Part shown: positions 36,285-47,173 of the stretch, piece after piece
How positions within the stretch are numbered: position 1 is the first letter of the stretch
How the letters are laid out: the number at the start of each line of letters is the position of its first letter
Source of the DNA: Amoebidium appalachense
Taxonomy: Eukaryota > Ichthyosporea
Direction: 5' to 3'
Length of the DNA: 64,000 bases
NCBI GenBank assembly: GCA_963693365.1
Contig: CAVNZM010000006.1
Span: 3,782,001-3,846,000, forward strand
Position numbers and translations under genes: made by a program
Notes under the pieces: model-generated
What the model saw: only the letters and a program-made list of their open reading frames with translations
What the model was told of the DNA's origin: nothing
The model's database searches: none

Positions 36285-39200
36285 TCAGCACATGTTGAGC
36301 ATCCCCACGGCCTTGGTGAAGAAAGAGGCAGACAGGGCCTTGGTGAACATGTCGGCCTTGTTGTCAGCAGAAGCCACCGGGACCACAGTGATGTTGCCCA
36401 GCAGGTGATGTTCCTTGACGGAGCAGTAGCGGACGTCGATGTGCTTGGTCTTGGGCTTAACCCCCAGGGTGTCCAGCAGGGCCCGGGCAGACTCATTGTC
36501 CCCATGGATGGGCACCGGGGTGGGCTCATTGATAGGATTAAGGCCCAGGTCGTCCATCACATAGTTGAGCCATAGGGCCTCGTTCGTAGCAGCAGACATG
36601 GCCACAAATTCAGCCTCAGTGGAGCTGTGGGTGGTGATGGACTGGAGCCGAGACACCCAGGACACAGGGGAGGAGTTTATGAAGAAGACATAGCCCGTGG
36701 TGGAGCGCCGGGTGTCGCGGTCCTCGGCGTAGTCGGAGTCGGAGTAGCCAACAAGGTTGGGGGGGCCGGGACGGTAGACAATACCCAGGTCGATGGTGGC
36801 CAGCAGGTAGCTTACAACTCTGGTAGCCATAGTCCAGTGGGTGACGGTGGGCGCATGAATGTGTCGAGTAAGGACTCCCAGAGCCTGGGAAATGTCGGGG
36901 CGGGTGGTACGCGCAATCCACAGCAGGGCACCGACCAGGCTGGCATAGTCCTCCTTCTTGCTGTAGGCTGGGGTCTTGTTGCTTTCACTGGCCTGGCCCG
37001 GGACGATGGGGGTCTTGGTGCCGGACATGTGGGTGAGACGAAAACGGGCAGCCAAGTCGATGATGTGTTGACGATGGCCCAGACGCAGAGACCCGTCCTC
37101 CAGCCAGGTAAGAGTGTGCCCGATGAGCAGGGTAGGACGACCCAGGTCCTTGGCAGAGAAACGAGCATCCAGCTTGGTGAAAAAATCGTCGATGAGCGCA
37201 TCAGTGGCGGCCGTCACGGTGAAGTCATCCACGTAGGCAGCAAGGGCAATAAATGTTGGGGTCCCGGCATTCTTGATGAACAGGCACGGGTCAGCAGCAC
37301 TCACAATGAAGCCTTGGTCGAGGAGATGGTCACGGAGGGCCTCATACCACTGGCGCGGTGCCTGTTTTAGGCCGTAGAGCGCCTTGTGGAGCAAGCCGAC
37401 AGCATGGGGGGCCGAGGGGTTGACGAAGCCAGGGGGCTGCTCAATGTAGATGGTCTCGTTGACGGTGCCGTTGAGGAATGCTGTGTTGACGTCGATGTGG
37501 CGCAGAGGCAGACCTTGGGCCACGGAGGTAGCCAAAACCAGCCGGATGGTAGCCAGCGCAGCCACAGGTGACTCGGTGACGAAATAGTCCTGGCCAGGCT
37601 GCTGGTAGTTGCCCCGGGCCACAAGCCGGGCCTTGAAAGCAGTGACGTTGCCGACGTTGTCCTGCTTGACCGTAAAGACCCAGCCGACCGGAATGACAGT
37701 GGAGCCATCCTCTGGACGGGGCACAAGGGTGAAGGTGCCGTTGTCTTCCAGGGCCTTGAGCTCACGGTGTGCAGCCTCCTCCCATTTCAGACGCTGGGGA
37801 CTCTTGGGTGCAGCCCGGACAGTCTTGGGGACAACAATGGTGGAAGCCTTGATGGGTGTTGATGCAGGAGCCGTAGCCTGGGGGGCAAGGGGGGCCGTAG
37901 CAGCAGCCACGTTGGCAGTCGGGCCTCGACGTTGGTCGTTGTACACAGCGCCACTACGGGTCGTCCGGGGGAGCCGATGTGCAGGCTCGGGCAGGATCGG
38001 AATGTCCAATTGATCACTCGGCGCTATCCCATTGGCTGACAGACGAGACGAATCAGATTGCTGATCATTCCGGACGATGTGATTGGCTGGCTGATTTGAC
38101 GAATCAGATGACTCCAAAAAATGATGAATTGCCGGTGCGGTCGACCAATCAGATGGGACATCACGGAGGGGGTGCAGAATAGCAGCCTCGTCGAACTGCA
38201 CGTCACGGCTGACGGTCATCTTGTGTGCTGCTGGAATCCAGACCTTGTAGCCCTTGATGTTAGGAGGGTAGCCCACGAAGATGCCCTTGACGGCACGAGG
38301 CGCCAGTTTCGGTGTATCCTGTTGATGGACGTAGCAGGGAGAGCCCCAGACACGGAGCCGGCTGTAGTCGGGAGGAATGCCGGTCCACAGCAGGGCGGGA
38401 GACGATTGGCTGCCGGTGGCTCGCGACGGGAGCATGTTGCGTATAAAAGCCGCGGTCACAGCTGCCTCGGCCCAGAATCCCACCGGAAGGCCGGACTGCT
38501 GCAGGAGTGCCCGAACCATGTCGAGGAGGGTCCGGTTCAGTCGTTCGGCAGTCCCATTCTGTTGAGGAGAGCCGGTGGTAGTGATCTGATGGCGAATGCC
38601 ATGCTCACGGTTGTAGTCCCCGAAGGCCGTGCCCATGTACTCGCCCCCCCGTCGGACTGAAACACCTGCATGGGAACACCGTGTTGGGTAACCGCCGCCT
38701 TGTGGTACGTCACATATGCAGCCAGTGTGTCCGACTTCTTGACGAGGGGCACGGCCGTGGTGTGGCCGGTGAATTCGTCGTGGAACGTCGCCAAGTACTG
38801 AGCACCACCGATCGCGGGAGGGAAGGGGCCGCTGATGTCGCTGTGAACCTTGGCTAGGACCCGGGGAGCTTGGCTAGTTGATTCGGAGAAGGCAACACGG
38901 TGGGCTTTGCCGAGGGCACAGGGCTCACACACACCCGGAGACTTGGCACCGCCACCCACCAACAGGCCTGCAGACTTGATGACCGAGCGTACAGCGTCAA
39001 TGCCAGCATGGCCCAGACGGTAGTGCCACGTGTTGAGGTCGGCAGTAACCTTGAGGATACGCGGAGCAGTGGTGGTTTGGGCGTCCGGGGTTGTGTCCGC
39101 GCGCAGAAGAGACACCGCCATGTGGTACAGCTTGGTGCCGACAGCCGAGCCGGTGGCCAGAATTTGATCGCCGTAGCACAACTTAACGCCGCCGCGGGTG

Positions 39201-40582
39201 TCAAAGCGGGGTAAAACACCGTTGGTAGTTGCCGTGAACACACTGATGAGAGTGTCGGGGATGGAGGGCACGTAGAGTACATCCGTCAGCTGATGCACCG
39301 CAGTAACGCCGTCGATGGTGCTGGAAAAGAACACGTCGCCCACCCCAAGCACTGCACATGCACCCTTGTCGGCTACTTGGACCGTGGAGTAAGGCGCCGC
39401 ACGCATGTTGATGAACACATCGGGCCGGGGGCACACATGGTCAGTGGCTCCAGAGTCGAGGAGCACCTTGTTGGTGCCACAGTCGTTGCTAGACATGAGG
39501 AAAGCCCGGGGAGCGGCAGCCCCCCCCTTGCACTGTGCCGTAGTGTGGGTAGTAGAGGCAGGGTGGTTGATGCAGGACCCAGGCGGGAGGGGACCACCCT
39601 TAGGTTTGCGGCCGTTGGCACGGTTGCCCCCCTTGCACATGGCGGTAGTGTGACTGGTAGACAGTGGGTGGTTGACGCAGGAACCCTTGGGGTAGGTGCT
39701 GGCACGGTTGTTGCCAGAGTTGCTGTGTTGGCCGTTGCCGTTGGGGCACTGAGACTTGATGTGGCCTGGTTTGCCGCAGCCGTGGCAGATGACAGGTTGA
39801 GGAGCCCGTGTGGTGAAGGCGGCCGGCCCGGAGCTGGTAGTCACACGTGCACGTGGGTGGCTGGTCTCATATGCCCGTAGCTGTTGGAGGAGGCCCATCA
39901 CGGTAGGCTTGGGTGTCATCTTGTAGGCAATTACAGGCATTTCGTAGTAAGGCACCTTGCCGAGGTCGTTGGTGAGCTTGGTCAGCACTTGAGCATCACC
40001 AATTTGTGTGCCGTAATCGGCCAGGCGCCGCACGTAGCCGCGGAGTTTCATGGCGTATTTCGTCGCGGTGTCCGTAGGTTCAGGCGTAGAATTCATGTAC
40101 AGCCCGATAAGGTCGTACTGATTGGCCTCAGATTGCTCCAGGTAGTGGGCAGATAGGGCCGACCATATCTCCGCAGGTGTGGTGGTGCGTGTTAACCCTA
40201 GGATACAACGCACGTCAACCGAGAGTGCTTGCCACAGGTAGGAACGGGCAGTGTCGACCTGTTCACGGGTAGCCGGGTGCTCCGTACTGGGCGCGATGGT
40301 GTGGAGAAGACCAGCACCAGAAAGCTGGACATACATGGTTTCGGCCCATGTGTGGTAGTCCGTGCCTGAATCATTATCAATGCCAGTGAAGAGAGGGATG
40401 TCGACCTTGAACTTGATGGAATCATTACGTGAGGGGCCCATAACCCTGTTGGACATTGTGTTCATAGAAGCTAGTTCTAGTGCACGTTGTTCCTTCTGTA
40501 AGTCAGAAATGATTGCATCTTGTGAGGCCAACCTCTGCTCCAGTAGTTGGACTAGTTGCTGCAACTGTAAGTTGTCAGACAT
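36285..40582 (-). CDS. Copia gag-pol polyprotein, copy A (frameshifted)
   Basis: The reading frame starts at 40582 and runs to 38537, then pol continues in another frame from about 38636 to 36285. Domains in order: gag with the UBN2-type core, CHGCGKPGHIKSQC zinc knuckle, protease LLDSGATDHV, GAG-pre-integrase WHYRLGHAG, integrase (HSDISGP, then VFQSDGG, then NGTAERLNRT), reverse transcriptase with AYVDDF, and RNase H with GYSDSDYAEDRDTRRST. The frame break lies at a seven-C run (38644-38650) between integrase motifs. The in-frame structure of copies B/C implies that an ancestor had one base more here. Confidence 0.9.
40434..40446 (-). promoter_or_regulatory. Primer-binding site of copy A (tRNA-iMet anticodon type)
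   Basis: Element-sense GGGTTATGGGCCC directly follows the LTR end CCAACA. It is complementary to the anticodon region of initiator tRNA-Met, the same half-tRNA primer type as Drosophila copia. Confidence 0.8.
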
Positions 40583-41211
40583 AGTGTCGTGTATGATGGG
40601 TAACTAGTCTATGTGTTTTGTGCACTGGAAACGACAGTAGAAAAGTGTAAATCAAACGTTCTGCTTCCCATGTTTGTGACATGGGAGGCACTGCTTTATA
40701 TAGTCGTTGGCCACCTCATGGTGGCCTCGTGTGCACCCTGGTGGTGGGCCATGTACAGCATGGCCGAAAAGAGAGCACAATGAAAACAAGTCGTTAAAGA
40801 TATAAAAGTTAACTGTGCACGTTGAGTGGCTAGTTAACTTGCACTAAAGCACACAAATAAACGTGTTTAACACACCAATTGCAGTTAAACGTAAATCTTG
40901 CTTCACACAACTAAAAATATTCTGAGAATATCCGGGAATAAAGCACACTACCACTCTAAGAATAGAATCCTGTGGCAAATATAGACATGACATCATCTGA
41001 ACCGGGAATATTAATTAATGAGCACAATTAGCACGTTGCTAGTGAAGCTCGTCATTGGTACAGTTTTGGCTCAAACATATAACTACCATATATGAATATG
41101 ACCGTAAACAAAAGCTCTATGCACTCGAGTGAGTGTTGAAACAGTTATTCAATTGCTCAGAAACTTTCTCTAACAGACATTGCTAGCCGGGAGTACCAGT
41201 GTACTCCAACA
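40447..41211 (-). repeat. LTR 2, 765 bp
   Basis: Same length and termini as the other LTRs; serves as 5' LTR of copy A and 3' LTR of copy B. Confidence 0.93.
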
Positions 41212-41397
41212 CCCCTACTCAATTGGATAATTGTGGTATGAATTAATGCAACTGAGCTCGAGTGCTTCAGGTGCACAAAATACAGACAATAAAGATTCCC
41301 CTACTCAATTTTAGTATGGTACACGTAGTTGCACAGTCGGATGCAACTCTCTCCCCCCCCCTGAAGTATGAGGGCGCAGTTGGTTGATGACGGGTGC

Positions 41398-43563
41398 TCA
41401 GCACATGTTGAGCATCCCCACGGCCTTGGTGAAGAAAGAGGCAGACAGGGCCTTGGTGAACATGTCGGCCTTGTTGTCAGCAGAAGCCACCGGGACCACA
41501 GTGATGTTGCCCAGCAGGTGATGTTCCTTGACGGAGCAGTAGCGGACGTCGATGTGCTTGGTCTTGGGCTTAACCCCCAGGGTGTCCAGCAGGGCCCGGG
41601 CAGACTCATTGTCCCCATGGATGGGCACCGGGGTGGGCTCATTGATAGGATTAAGGCCCAGGTCGTCCATCACATAGTTGAGCCATAGGGCCTCGTTCGT
41701 AGCAGCAGACATGGCCACAAATTCAGCCTCAGTGGAGCTGTGGGTGGTGATGGACTGGAGCCGAGACACCCAGGACACAGGGGAGGAGTTTATGAAGAAG
41801 ACATAGCCCGTGGTGGAGCGCCGGGTGTCGCGGTCCTCGGCGTAGTCGGAGTCGGAGTAGCCAACAAGGTTGGGGGGGCCGGGACGGTAGACAATACCCA
41901 GGTCGATGGTGGCCAGCAGGTAGCTTACAACTCTGGTAGCCATAGTCCAGTGGGTGACGGTGGGCGCATGAATGTGTCGAGTAAGGACTCCCAGAGCCTG
42001 GGAAATGTCGGGGCGGGTGGTACGCGCAATCCACAGCAGGGCACCGACCAGGCTGGCATAGTCCTCCTTCTTGCTGTAGGCTGGGGTCTTGTTGCTTTCA
42101 CTGGCCTGGCCCGGGACGATGGGGGTCTTGGTGCCGGACATGTGGGTGAGACGAAAACGGGCAGCCAAGTCGATGATGTGTTGACGATGGCCCAGACGCA
42201 GAGACCCGTCCTCCAGCCAGGTAAGAGTGTGCCCGATGAGCAGGGTAGGACGACCCAGGTCCTTGGCAGAGAAACGAGCATCCAGCTTGGTGAAAAAATC
42301 GTCGATGAGCGCATCAGTGGCGGCCGTCACGGTGAAGTCATCCACGTAGGCAGCAAGGGCAATAAATGTTGGGGTCCCGGCATTCTTGATGAACAGGCAC
42401 GGGTCAGCAGCACTCACAATGAAGCCTTGGTCGAGGAGATGGTCACGGAGGGCCTCATACCACTGGCGCGGTGCCTGTTTTAGGCCGTAGAGCGCCTTGT
42501 GGAGCAAGCCGACAGCATGGGGGGCCGAGGGGTTGACGAAGCCAGGGGGCTGCTCAATGTAGATGGTCTCGTTGACGGTGCCGTTGAGGAATGCTGTGTT
42601 GACGTCGATGTGGCGCAGAGGCAGACCTTGGGCCACGGAGGTAGCCAAAACCAGCCGGATGGTAGCCAGCGCAGCCACAGGTGACTCGGTGACGAAATAG
42701 TCCTGGCCAGGCTGCTGGTAGTTGCCCCGGGCCACAAGCCGGGCCTTGAAAGCAGTGACGTTGCCGACGTTGTCCTGCTTGACCGTAAAGACCCAGCCGA
42801 CCGGAATGACAGTGGAGCCATCCTCTGGACGGGGCACAAGGGTGAAGGTGCCGTTGTCTTCCAGGGCCTTGAGCTCACGGTGTGCAGCCTCCTCCCATTT
42901 CAGACGCTGGGGACTCTTGAGTGCAGCCCGGACAGTCTTGGGGACAACAATGGTGGAAGCCTTGATGGGTGTTGATGCAGGAGCCGTAGCCTGGGGGGCA
43001 AGGGGGGCCGTAGCAGCAGCCACGTTGGCAGTCGGGCCTCGACGTTGGTCGTTGTACACAGCGCCACTACGGGTCGTCCGGGGGAGCCGATGTGCAGGCT
43101 CGGGCAGGATCGGAATGTCCAATTGATCACTCGGCGCTGTCCCATTGGCTGACAGACGAGACGAATCAGATTGCTGATCATTCCGGACGATGTGATTGGC
43201 TGGCTGATTTGACGAATCAGATGACTCCAAAAAATGATGAATTGCCGGTGCGGTCGACCAATCAGATGGGACATCACGGAGGGGGTGCAGAATAGCAGCC
43301 TCGTCGAACTGCACGTCACGGCTGACGGTCATCTTGTGTGCTGCTGGAATCCAGACCTTGTAGCCCTTGATGTTAGGAGGGTAGCCCACGAAGATGCCCT
43401 TGACGGCACGTGCTGGGCCCATAACCCTGTTGGACATTGTGTTCATAGAAGCTAGTTCTAGTGCACGTTGTTCCTTCTGTAAGTCAGAAATGATTGCATC
43501 TTGTGAGGCCAACCTCTGCTCCAGTAGTTGGACTAGTTGCTGCAACTGTAAGTTGTCAGACAT
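41398..43563 (-). CDS. Copia deletion derivative B: gag start fused to RT-RNase H
   Basis: 721 residues, open throughout. It begins with the LTR-encoded gag start, passes through the primer-binding site (SNRVMGP) and joins directly to the integrase C-terminal tail (VKGIFVGYPPNIKGYKVW), reverse transcriptase and RNase H. Gag, zinc knuckle, protease and the integrase core are gone. The deletion is 2132 bp relative to copy A, with ACG shared at its ends. Confidence 0.88.
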   Translation of the reverse strand: MSDNLQLQQLVQLLEQRLASQDAIISDLQKEQRALELASMNTMSNRVMGPARAVKGIFVGYPPNIKGYKVWIPAAHKMTVSRDVQFDEAAILHPLRDVPSDWSTAPAIHHFLESSDSSNQPANHIVRNDQQSDSSRLSANGTAPSDQLDIPILPEPAHRLPRTTRSGAVYNDQRRGPTANVAAATAPLAPQATAPASTPIKASTIVVPKTVRAALKSPQRLKWEEAAHRELKALEDNGTFTLVPRPEDGSTVIPVGWVFTVKQDNVGNVTAFKARLVARGNYQQPGQDYFVTESPVAALATIRLVLATSVAQGLPLRHIDVNTAFLNGTVNETIYIEQPPGFVNPSAPHAVGLLHKALYGLKQAPRQWYEALRDHLLDQGFIVSAADPCLFIKNAGTPTFIALAAYVDDFTVTAATDALIDDFFTKLDARFSAKDLGRPTLLIGHTLTWLEDGSLRLGHRQHIIDLAARFRLTHMSGTKTPIVPGQASESNKTPAYSKKEDYASLVGALLWIARTTRPDISQALGVLTRHIHAPTVTHWTMATRVVSYLLATIDLGIVYRPGPPNLVGYSDSDYAEDRDTRRSTTGYVFFINSSPVSWVSRLQSITTHSSTEAEFVAMSAATNEALWLNYVMDDLGLNPINEPTPVPIHGDNESARALLDTLGVKPKTKHIDVRYCSVKEHHLLGNITVVPVASADNKADMFTKALSASFFTKAVGMLNMC
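43409..43427 (-). promoter_or_regulatory. Extended primer-binding site of copy B
   Basis: Element-sense GGGTTATGGGCCCAGCACG, 19 nt complementary to animal-type initiator tRNA-Met (CGTGCTGGGCCCATAACCC). Copy A differs at two of these positions. The deletion junction lies at its inner end. Confidence 0.75.
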
Positions 43564-44192
43564 AGTGTCGTGTATGATGGGTAACTAGTCTATGTGTTTT
43601 GTGCACTGGAAACGACAGTAGAAAAGTGTAAATCAAACGTTCTGCTTCCCATGTTTGTGACATGGGAGGCACTGCTTTATATAGTCGTTGGCCACCTCAT
43701 GGTGGCCTCGTGTGCACCCTGGTGGTGGGCCATGTACAGCATGGCCGAAAAGAGAGCACAATGAAAACAAGTCGTTAAAGATATAAAAGTTAACTGTGCA
43801 CGTTGAGTGGCTAGTTAACTTGCACTAAAGCACACAAATAAACGTGTTTAACACACCAATTGCAGTTAAACGTAAATCTTGCTTCACACAACTAAAAATA
43901 TTCTGAGAATATCCGGGAATAAAGCACACTACCACTCTAAGAATAGAATCCTGTGGCAAATATAGACATGACATCATCTGAACCGGGAATATTAATTAAT
44001 GAGCACAATTAGCACGTTGCTAGTGAAGCTCGTCATTGGTACAGTTTTGGCTCAAACATATAACTACCATATATGAATATGACCGTAAACAAAAGCTCTA
44101 TGCACTCGAGTGAGTGTTGAAACAGTTATTCAATTGCTCAGAAACTTTCTCTAACAGACATTGCTAGCCGGGAGTACCAGTGTACTCCAACA
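43428..44192 (-). repeat. LTR 3, 765 bp
   Basis: Same termini and length; 5' LTR of copy B and 3' LTR of copy C. Confidence 0.93.
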
Positions 44193-44378
44193 CCCCTACT
44201 CAATTGGATAATTGTGGTATGAATTAATGCAACTGAGCTCGAGTGCTTCAGGTGCACAAAATACAGACAATAAAGATTCCCCTACTCAATTTTAGTATGG
44301 TACACGTAGTTGCACAGTCGGATGCAACTCTCTCCCCCCCCCTGAAGTATGAGGGCGCAGTTGGTTGATGACGGGTGC

Positions 44379-46544
44379 TCAGCACATGTTGAGCATCCCC
44401 ACGGCCTTGGTGAAGAAAGAGGCAGACAGGGCCTTGGTGAACATGTCGGCCTTGTTGTCAGCAGAAGCCACCGGGACCACAGTGATGTTGCCCAGCAGGT
44501 GATGTTCCTTGACGGAGCAGTAGCGGACGTCGATGTGCTTGGTCTTGGGCTTAACCCCCAGGGTGTCCAGCAGGGCCCGGGCAGACTCATTGTCCCCATG
44601 GATGGGCACCGGGGTGGGCTCATTGATAGGATTAAGGCCCAGGTCGTCCATCACATAGTTGAGCCATAGGGCCTCGTTCGTAGCAGCAGACATGGCCACA
44701 AATTCAGCCTCAGTGGAGCTGTGGGTGGTGATGGACTGGAGCCGAGACACCCAGGACACAGGGGAGGAGTTTATGAAGAAGACATAGCCCGTGGTGGAGC
44801 GCCGGGTGTCGCGGTCCTCGGCGTAGTCGGAGTCGGAGTAGCCAACAAGGTTGGGGGGGCCGGGACGGTAGACAATACCCAGGTCGATGGTGGCCAGCAG
44901 GTAGCTTACAACTCTGGTAGCCATAGTCCAGTGGGTGACGGTGGGCGCATGAATGTGTCGAGTAAGGACTCCCAGAGCCTGGGAAATGTCGGGGCGGGTG
45001 GTACGCGCAATCCACAGCAGGGCACCGACCAGGCTGGCATAGTCCTCCTTCTTGCTGTAGGCTGGGGTCTTGTTGCTTTCACTGGCCTGGCCCGGGACGA
45101 TGGGGGTCTTGGTGCCGGACATGTGGGTGAGACGAAAACGGGCAGCCAAGTCGATGATGTGTTGACGATGGCCCAGACGCAGAGACCCGTCCTCCAGCCA
45201 GGTAAGAGTGTGCCCGATGAGCAGGGTAGGACGACCCAGGTCCTTGGCAGAGAAACGAGCATCCAGCTTGGTGAAAAAATCGTCGATGAGCGCATCAGTG
45301 GCGGCCGTCACGGTGAAGTCATCCACGTAGGCAGCAAGGGCAATAAATGTTGGGGTCCCGGCATTCTTGATGAACAGGCACGGGTCAGCAGCACTCACAA
45401 TGAAGCCTTGGTCGAGGAGATGGTCACGGAGGGCCTCATACCACTGGCGCGGTGCCTGTTTTAGGCCGTAGAGCGCCTTGTGGAGCAAGCCGACAGCATG
45501 GGGGGCCGAGGGGTTGACGAAGCCAGGGGGCTGCTCAATGTAGATGGTCTCGTTGACGGTGCCGTTGAGGAATGCTGTGTTGACGTCGATGTGGCGCAGA
45601 GGCAGACCTTGGGCCACGGAGGTAGCCAAAACCAGCCGGATGGTAGCCAGCGCAGCCACAGGTGACTCGGTGACGAAATAGTCCTGGCCAGGCTGCTGGT
45701 AGTTGCCCCGGGCCACAAGCCGGGCCTTGAAAGCAGTGACGTTGCCGACGTTGTCCTGCTTGACCGTAAAGACCCAGCCGACCGGAATGACAGTGGAGCC
45801 ATCCTCTGGACGGGGCACAAGGGTGAAGGTGCCGTTGTCTTCCAGGGCCTTGAGCTCACGGTGTGCAGCCTCCTCCCATTTCAGACGCTGGGGACTCTTG
45901 AGTGCAGCCCGGACAGTCTTGGGGACAACAATGGTGGAAGCCTTGATGGGTGTTGATGCAGGAGCCGTAGCCTGGGGGGCAAGGGGGGCCGTAGCAGCAG
46001 CCACGTTGGCAGTCGGGCCTCGACGTTGGTCGTTGTACACAGCGCCACTACGGGTCGTCCGGGGGAGCCGATGTGCAGGCTCGGGCAGGATCGGAATGTC
46101 CAATTGATCACTCGGCGCTGTCCCATTGGCTGACAGACGAGACGAATCAGATTGCTGATCATTCCGGACGATGTGATTGGCTGGCTGATTTGACGAATCA
46201 GATGACTCCAAAAAATGATGAATTGCCGGTGCGGTCGACCAATCAGATGGGACATCACGGAGGGGGTGCAGAATAGCAGCCTCGTCGAACTGCACGTCAC
46301 GGCTGACGGTCATCTTGTGTGCTGCTGGAATCCAGACCTTGTAGCCCTTGATGTTAGGAGGGTAGCCCACGAAGATGCCCTTGACGGCACGTGCTGGGCC
46401 CATAACCCTGTTGGACATTGTGTTCATAGAAGCTAGTTCTAGTGCACGTTGTTCCTTCTGTAAGTCAGAAATGATTGCATCTTGTGAGGCCAACCTCTGC
46501 TCCAGTAGTTGGACTAGTTGCTGCAACTGTAAGTTGTCAGACAT
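44379..46544 (-). CDS. Copia deletion derivative C: gag start fused to RT-RNase H
   Basis: Its 721-residue product and deletion junction are identical to those of copy B as far as I can see. This points to duplication of an LTR-internal unit after the deletion arose, or to an assembly duplication. Confidence 0.88.
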   Translation of the reverse strand: MSDNLQLQQLVQLLEQRLASQDAIISDLQKEQRALELASMNTMSNRVMGPARAVKGIFVGYPPNIKGYKVWIPAAHKMTVSRDVQFDEAAILHPLRDVPSDWSTAPAIHHFLESSDSSNQPANHIVRNDQQSDSSRLSANGTAPSDQLDIPILPEPAHRLPRTTRSGAVYNDQRRGPTANVAAATAPLAPQATAPASTPIKASTIVVPKTVRAALKSPQRLKWEEAAHRELKALEDNGTFTLVPRPEDGSTVIPVGWVFTVKQDNVGNVTAFKARLVARGNYQQPGQDYFVTESPVAALATIRLVLATSVAQGLPLRHIDVNTAFLNGTVNETIYIEQPPGFVNPSAPHAVGLLHKALYGLKQAPRQWYEALRDHLLDQGFIVSAADPCLFIKNAGTPTFIALAAYVDDFTVTAATDALIDDFFTKLDARFSAKDLGRPTLLIGHTLTWLEDGSLRLGHRQHIIDLAARFRLTHMSGTKTPIVPGQASESNKTPAYSKKEDYASLVGALLWIARTTRPDISQALGVLTRHIHAPTVTHWTMATRVVSYLLATIDLGIVYRPGPPNLVGYSDSDYAEDRDTRRSTTGYVFFINSSPVSWVSRLQSITTHSSTEAEFVAMSAATNEALWLNYVMDDLGLNPINEPTPVPIHGDNESARALLDTLGVKPKTKHIDVRYCSVKEHHLLGNITVVPVASADNKADMFTKALSASFFTKAVGMLNMC
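46390..46408 (-). promoter_or_regulatory. Extended primer-binding site of copy C
   Basis: Same 19-nt sequence as in copy B, next to the last LTR. Confidence 0.75.
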
Positions 46545-47173
46545 AGTGTCGTGTATGATGGGTAACTAGTCTATGTGTTTTGTGCACTGGAAACGACAGT
46601 AGAAAAGTGTAAATCAAACGTTCTGCTTCCCATGTTTGTGACATGGGAGGCACTGCTTTATATAGTCGTTGGCCACCTCATGGTGGCCTCGTGTGCACCC
46701 TGGTGGTGGGCCATGTACAGCATGGCCGAAAAGAGAGCACAATGAAAACAAGTCGTTAAAGATATAAAAGTTAACTGTGCACGTTGAGTGGCTAGTTAAC
46801 TTGCACTAAAGCACACAAATAAACGTGTTTAACACACCAATTGCAGTTAAACGTAAATCTTGCTTCACACAACTAAAAATATTCTGAGAATATCCGGGAA
46901 TAAAGCACACTACCACTCTAAGAATAGAATCCTGTGGCAAATATAGACATGACATCATCTGAACCGGGAATATTAATTAATGAGCACAATTAGCACGTTG
47001 CTAGTGAAGCTCGTCATTGGTACAGTTTTGGCTCAAACATATAACTACCATATATGAATATGACCGTAAACAAAAGCTCTATGCACTCGAGTGAGTGTTG
47101 AAACAGTTATTCAATTGCTCAGAAACTTTCTCTAACAGACATTGCTAGCCGGGAGTACCAGTGTACTCCAACA
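46409..47173 (-). repeat. LTR 4 (5'-most), 765 bp
   Basis: The outer end, TGTTGGAGTACACTGG in element sense, starts at 47173 and is followed on the plus strand by the target duplication CTGTC (47174-47178). Confidence 0.93.

Larger units (their letters stand above)
35334..47173 (-). mobile_element. Ty1/copia LTR retrotransposon tandem array
   Basis: 11,840 bp with the structure LTR - internal A (4348 bp) - LTR - internal B (2216 bp) - LTR - internal C (2216 bp) - LTR, all in minus orientation. It is flanked by a 5-bp target duplication. Internal A is the only nearly complete copy. B and C carry the same 2132-bp deletion and look identical. One original insertion followed by LTR-LTR recombination explains the shared LTRs and single target duplication. 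Confidence 0.93.
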
